From Halocafeteria seosinensis (taxonomy: Eukaryota > Sar > Bigyra > Bicosoecida), in NCBI GenBank assembly GCA_001687465.1, contig LVLI01000175.1:62001-126000 (forward strand): a stretch of 64,000 bases of DNA. The letters are read 5' to 3'. Shown one piece after another: positions 59,901-64,000 of the stretch; position 1 is the first letter of the stretch, and each line of letters opens with the position of its first letter. Under the pieces are notes generated by a model. That model worked only from the letters and a program-made list of their open reading frames with translations. It had not been told where the DNA came from and did not search any database. Position numbers and translations under genes: made by a program.

Positions 59901-61440
59901 ATGGCTTCTCACCGACGTACGTACCAGCACGATGCGGTTTCATCGGCTGTTGATCCAAACACTACGATCGACGAAGAGAGGCTTTCCGGTGCGGGAGAGG
60001 AGGATGACAATAACTTTTCTTCGATCGCGCAACTGTCGAAACAGTTACTGGAAAAAGCAAATACGGACGACGAGTACAAGTACAGAAACAATGACACACA
60101 TCATCAAGATAAAGATGATGCTGATAATGCGTCGTCGTACGTGTTATATCAATTGCTCTTTCTTACTCTGCGATCAAGCGATCAAAATCTGTGTGCAATA
60201 CAGGAAAACGTGCTGTCAGGTTTTGCAAGCGCTCGGTCACTGCATTGGCCAAGGGATTCGGTTCACGTTTTATTCCAAAGAAGGACTTCAACTTGGGGGC
60301 CTCATTGTTTTGCTTATCATCATGGGAATGGCGAATAACTTGGGTGCTAGCCTGATGTCGTACGCTATGCCAGCATACCCATCGTTTCTGTTGTACGGGA
60401 CTACTGCCCTGTACACAGTCTTATTTGGAATCGTTTCCGCGTGTGTTGACGGGAACCCGTTTTCCTCCGTCAACTTAACGTGGTCGCGCCAGAAGGAGTA
60501 CCTCATATTGGGATCCTTGACTGCCGGGAATGGTCTCCTGTTTCAATTCGCTGCGGCCTGGGTCGATGGGGCGACATCCCAAGTTCTCGCGAACGCGCGC
60601 ATCATCCAAGTTCCTCTCTTTGCTCGATGCATCTTAAAGCAGCGGCATTCTTGCAAGGAATACCTTGGTCTTTTCATTGTCTTGGGTGGAATCATTATCG
60701 GTTTTATCCCGATACTTCCTCAGATGGGCAACACACAAAGCGGAGCGCCCACCGAACAAGCCGATGCGTGGTACTGGATTCTGTCATTCTTGTTTTCGAC
60801 AACGTTCTCCGCGGTTGAGCGTGTCTGGCAAGATCGAGCTTTCCACGACACCGGACGCGCGTCTCAGCCCATCAAGGAAGCTGTTTGTCTGTTTTGGTAC
60901 AATTTGTATTCACTGGTGTGGTATGTTTTGGCGATACTGTGTGAGGCTGCCCCCTATCTCAACGGGACTAACGAGGAGATGTCGTTTCGTGAAGCATTCC
61001 GTAACCAGGGAGATGCATTTCGCTGCTTTGCACAAGAGCAACCTCAACACACAGATGGCAAAGACTGTCGCGATGGAGCACTTTTGTGGCCTATTGTATT
61101 TGTCGTAGGATATTGTGGAATGTTTTATGCGAATGCCGTGCTCATTATGCGATACGGGGTGCTGTACGCGGCACTGGTCAGCTCTACCGTGCAGCTGACA
61201 TCGACACTTGCGTTTTCATGGAATGATTTGGTCGGCGATGCTAACACCGTAGCTTTTTCTGTGTACCCTATCATTGGTTGTGTTTGCGTCTTTATCGGAG
61301 TTGCTATCAAAGGCCTGCCCGGGCGTTTGGATGAACAGCAAGCTGAAGTGGAACTTGAGTCCAACATTGAACATACCGGTTCGAAGGCTGAGCAAGTGCT
61401 TGGTCCGTATTCCCCGCTAGAAGAATCAGTATCAGTATGA
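59901..61440 (+). CDS. CRT-like (chloroquine-resistance-transporter family) drug/metabolite transporter
   Basis: Exons 59901-60136 and 60204-61440; 490 aa. An acidic, polar N-terminus of about 95 residues precedes about ten membrane helices, starting GLIVLLIIMGMANNLGASLM and PSFLLYGTTALYTVLFGIVS. LGSLTAGNGLLFQFAAAWVD and RIIQVPLFARCILKQRHSCK, LGLFIVLGGIIIGFIPILPQ fit the DMT-superfamily CRT/CLT plan, and a Cys-containing loop (FRCFAQEQPQHTDGKDCRDG) lies between late helices as in CRT proteins. CRT-like proteins export peptides, amino acids or thiols from vacuoles or plastids. The family call is by pattern. Confidence 0.65.
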
Positions 61441-62095
61441 TTGATTATCTTTTGCAGCGTGATAATCTAAAATGTAAATCATGATGAATGGCAAACACAA
61501 GTACAGTAAAATACACTACACTACCAAGTAGAATACATTTTCATACCATTTGACTTGCTCAATGGCTGTTTACCTATATCGATGCTTGTCGAAACTGCAG
61601 TGATCGTTGGAAGAGGAAAGAATCGAAACGTGTCATTTTGCAGGTTGCCTCTCAGAGTAAGCACATGAAGGGTCTTGCGAAACACATCTATCGTAAGAAG
61701 ATCAGGTAGGTAATATGTACAACCTTCAACAAGTCAGTGCGGGGTTCGCTTATGACGAGACAGAGGTTTATACACTAGTCACCGTTGATACCACCAGGAG
61801 AGTCACCCAAGAGCCGGTTGCAGTTCGCGGTGCAGAACACTACATTGGCTGCGCGCTCGACTTCGTTGTGAAATGGAAACAACCGTATTCACAGGGAATA
61901 TACCGGGGCACGAAGTACGGCATCATCAACAGATTTCGAATTCTTGGGCCTACATGATTATTATACGCTTTGACGTCTGTATGTAGATGCTCAACCTTTT
62001 TATTAAGGCTTCGCACTGTAGGTTTCCCCTTTTTGTCTTTCGATGTTACCGAACAAGCAACAGCGATTTCGATGCCAATGTGCCACTGCTTGCTA
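61441..62095. other. Intergenic between converging genes, one coding-like fragment
   Basis: 655 bp. The stretch 61645-61706, bounded by TTTTGCAG and GTAGGT, could encode VASQSKHMKGLAKHIYRKKI, which looks like a real exon, but no flanking exons could be assembled. Otherwise unassigned. Confidence 0.35.
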
Positions 62096-62909
62096 TCATG
62101 TGGTTTTTTGCTTTCTCTGATCTCCACCCGCCACGGTAGACCAGAGTGCAGCCCCTTCTCTGCGTATCCCGTCCACACTGCGCTGGACGAAAGATGATTC
62201 AGGATCGAAGTCGTCTTCGAGTAAGTTCTGAGTTTGAGTGTTTCTGTCCGCCAATGAGGCGCGTTCGTTCTGCATTTGGACCTGGCGGAAAAATTGTGCC
62301 GTTTGGGCGCGTATTAATCGACGAACGGCCACTGTCGCTACAAGTATCTCAACAATATAGAAAGCAATTTGAAACCAACCAGCTATCCTGTCAATTGGAA
62401 GTTTCCACCCGATGGATAAGAACGTCAGCACACCCATGAATGGGAAAGTGGGAAATATTGTCAGCATTAGAAACGCTGAAAGCTCAGGGATGCGCTGCTT
62501 TACATTCCCCGAGTACCCTATCCGTAACCTCGCAATCTCTGCTATCGCCCACAGACTAAACAAGCTAGGTTGTACAATCATAGCTGCCGTGGGTCCATCT
62601 TTGAAGACGTTGGACTGCATACGCAACACACGCAAACAATCATCAGTCAACTAGCTCTGAGCTGCATCCGCACGCCGAGGTACTATTCTCACCTTGTACA
62701 CTAGAGACGTAATTATAGTGATCATATAGGCTATAGAATACAGTATGTTGAAATATAGCAGCTGCTGCAGTCTGAAGCTCGAGTAGGAGGGTTGGACTGC
62801 AAGTCATAAATGGTCCATCCCATCATACACAACTTCCAGATACGCATTGTACCAAACATTTGCTTCGTTAGAGTCAACAATTACTAGTGTACGTACCTGA
62901 GAGAGGCAT
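62096..62909 (-). CDS. TMEM17-family ciliary transition-zone membrane protein
   Basis: Exons 62897-62909, 62693-62796, 62096-62614; 211 aa. Exon 1 is only 13 nt (Met-Pro-Leu-Ser plus one base) and is placed because it gives the only in-frame ATG next to a GTACG donor. Then FRLQQLLYFNILYSIAYMIT, SLFSLWAIAEIARLRIGYSG, GNVKQRIPELSAFLMLTIFP and FMGVLTFLSIGW match the four-helix TMEM17 plan (compare EVIRLYLGYxGNLxExVPELAGF). A polar C-terminal tail follows. TMEM17 proteins belong to the MKS module at the ciliary gate. Confidence 0.8.
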
Positions 62910-63710
62910 GATAAACAGCTACGATGGTAACAATCTAGTCCTCTATCCGCCTCCTGTTGCTCATGCAGACTCCTCACAGACCCGAAATGACAATCACCCG
63001 TTGCGCACTGCCTCTGCTAACCAAATTCGCGACCATGGTACCTTCCATAATGCATCGATACGCGTGAAATAAGGAACTATTGCCTTGCATTTGAATTCCA
63101 GTAACGAAGTCCTTTTGTGAAGCTGTTGCCTCAACTTCAACCATTGACTCCAGGGACACAGCCGCCTCTTGGTGCTCCCCTAGGGGGAAACTACAAAAAG
63201 GGTCCGGGGTGACTGGAGCGTCCCTGCAGAAATCGGAGATAGATATATGGAGAAATCGGAAATGTATGGATAGATGGGATATTTTTCATCAAAGTGCCGG
63301 TTTTATATTTTTCAGGTGAGGCAGACGGAGCGATCAATAGAAGCAATAAAGTGCTCCGACGGGAGGATTGTGGGGACAAACCGAGCTGAATTCTTCGTTT
63401 CTAAGGAATTATTGAGGCATGCATGAGTGGTTCATCACTTGTCGTTTAATTGTACTAGATATCCTTCAAAAAACTTGGTGAGGTTTAGGGAATTGCAAGT
63501 GGAAGGAGCGTCGTTTCTGCTGCCAAAAACAGGGTATTCAGCAATTTTCACGGGGTTGATTTATGGAATCATTCTGCATCATTGTTTGCGGTTCTTGACG
63601 CTTAAATAAGCGTTGGTCAGAGTTCCGTTTTAACCGGAAGAAGGAAGAGGTTTTCTGGTCTACCTGGAAGGCTATTGTCGTTAAAGGATAGTGGAGCCAA
63701 CGCTTGAAGA
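62910..63710. other. Intergenic, no supported gene
   Basis: 801 bp between the TMEM17 gene (divergent) and the last gene. Short frames on both strands (for example minus 62974-63159) have no family resemblance. Confidence 0.4.
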
Positions 63711-64000
63711 ATGCAGAAGAGAGGCGGTAAGAGTGATAAACGAGGTGGAACTAAAGGCCCCGTGACGTATCATGCAAAGCCGCAGCCTGAGAAACAGGCA
63801 CCACCTCGGAAACAGAATACGGTGTTAACACTGAAGAAAGCAACTGGCGAATCAAGCTGGAGTCCTAAACCTGAAGCAGAAACCGAATCTAAGGAGACGC
63901 AACCACCAGCTCTGTTAAGCGAGCTATTTAAAGCGAGTGGAAACAGTAACCAATCGAAAGCGTCTGGACAAGAGTCATCGGAAAAGGTTGATGCTCCTTC
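63711..64000 (+). CDS. Low-complexity N-terminus of an unidentified protein, partial
   Basis: The ATG at 63711 opens a frame that stays open to the window edge. The 96 residues seen are basic then Gln/Pro/Glu-rich: MQKRGGKSDKRGGTKGPVTY, LTLKKATGESSW, PPALLSELFKAS. Such N-termini occur in translation-initiation factors and other RNA-binding proteins, but the folded part lies outside the window, so no function is given. Confidence 0.6.
   Translation, partial: MQKRGGKSDKRGGTKGPVTYHAKPQPEKQAPPRKQNTVLTLKKATGESSWSPKPEAETESKETQPPALLSELFKASGNSNQSKASGQESSEKVDAP

Noticed and set aside
61840-62178. Minus-strand 112-codon frame
   Set aside because: It overlaps the TMEM17 C-terminal exon in another frame and has no recognisable domain.

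Overview
This window is nuclear DNA of a compact, intron-rich eukaryote, most likely a unicellular protist or alga. Nearly every gene is split by short GT-AG introns of about 60-70 nt. Donors are mostly GTAAG, GTACG or GTATG and acceptors mostly YGCAG. About 33 genes fit in 64 kb on alternating strands, often with only tens of bases between them. No bacterial operons, tRNA, rRNA or CRISPR arrays were seen. The lineage cannot be fixed from this sequence alone. A Whirly-type protein, a tocopherol-cyclase-like protein and a CRT-like transporter would suit an alga or a close relative; a TMEM17-like transition-zone protein suggests ciliated ancestry.

Left part (1-19 kb): a membrane-anchored kinase running off the left edge, TYW1 (wybutosine synthesis), a stand-alone HPt phosphorelay protein, JMJD6, CDC20, a small unknown gene, a Whirly protein, an M3 oligopeptidase, proteasome beta-3 and THUMPD1/Tan1. 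Middle part (19-41 kb): a motorless paralogue of a kinesin tail, OGFOD1, mitochondrial bS16, an Mpv17-like protein, a MaoC-type hydratase, proline iminopeptidase, a kelch protein, a poorly resolved possibly decayed stretch, a NIPA-type magnesium transporter and a full kinesin with C-terminal ankyrin repeats. Right part (41-64 kb): a DENN protein, a secreted protein built from two tandem units, L-asparaginase, an acidic membrane protein, a PPR-like mitochondrial protein, a secreted protein of weakly recognised type, a tocopherol-cyclase-like protein, glycyl-tRNA synthetase, a C9orf85-type zinc protein, a CRT-like transporter, TMEM17 and the start of one more gene.

Most genes are housekeeping and not functionally linked. 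There is a loose translation theme: TYW1, THUMPD1, OGFOD1, bS16, GlyRS. The most notable observations are 15-nt and 6-nt microexons in the NIPA gene, a kinesin-tail gene without a motor flanked by inverted repeats, a perfect 17-bp hairpin in the kinase/TYW1 divergent promoter, and tandem exon-unit duplication in a secreted protein. All exon borders were placed by hand from reading frame, splice consensus and family conservation, so they are models, not measured transcripts.
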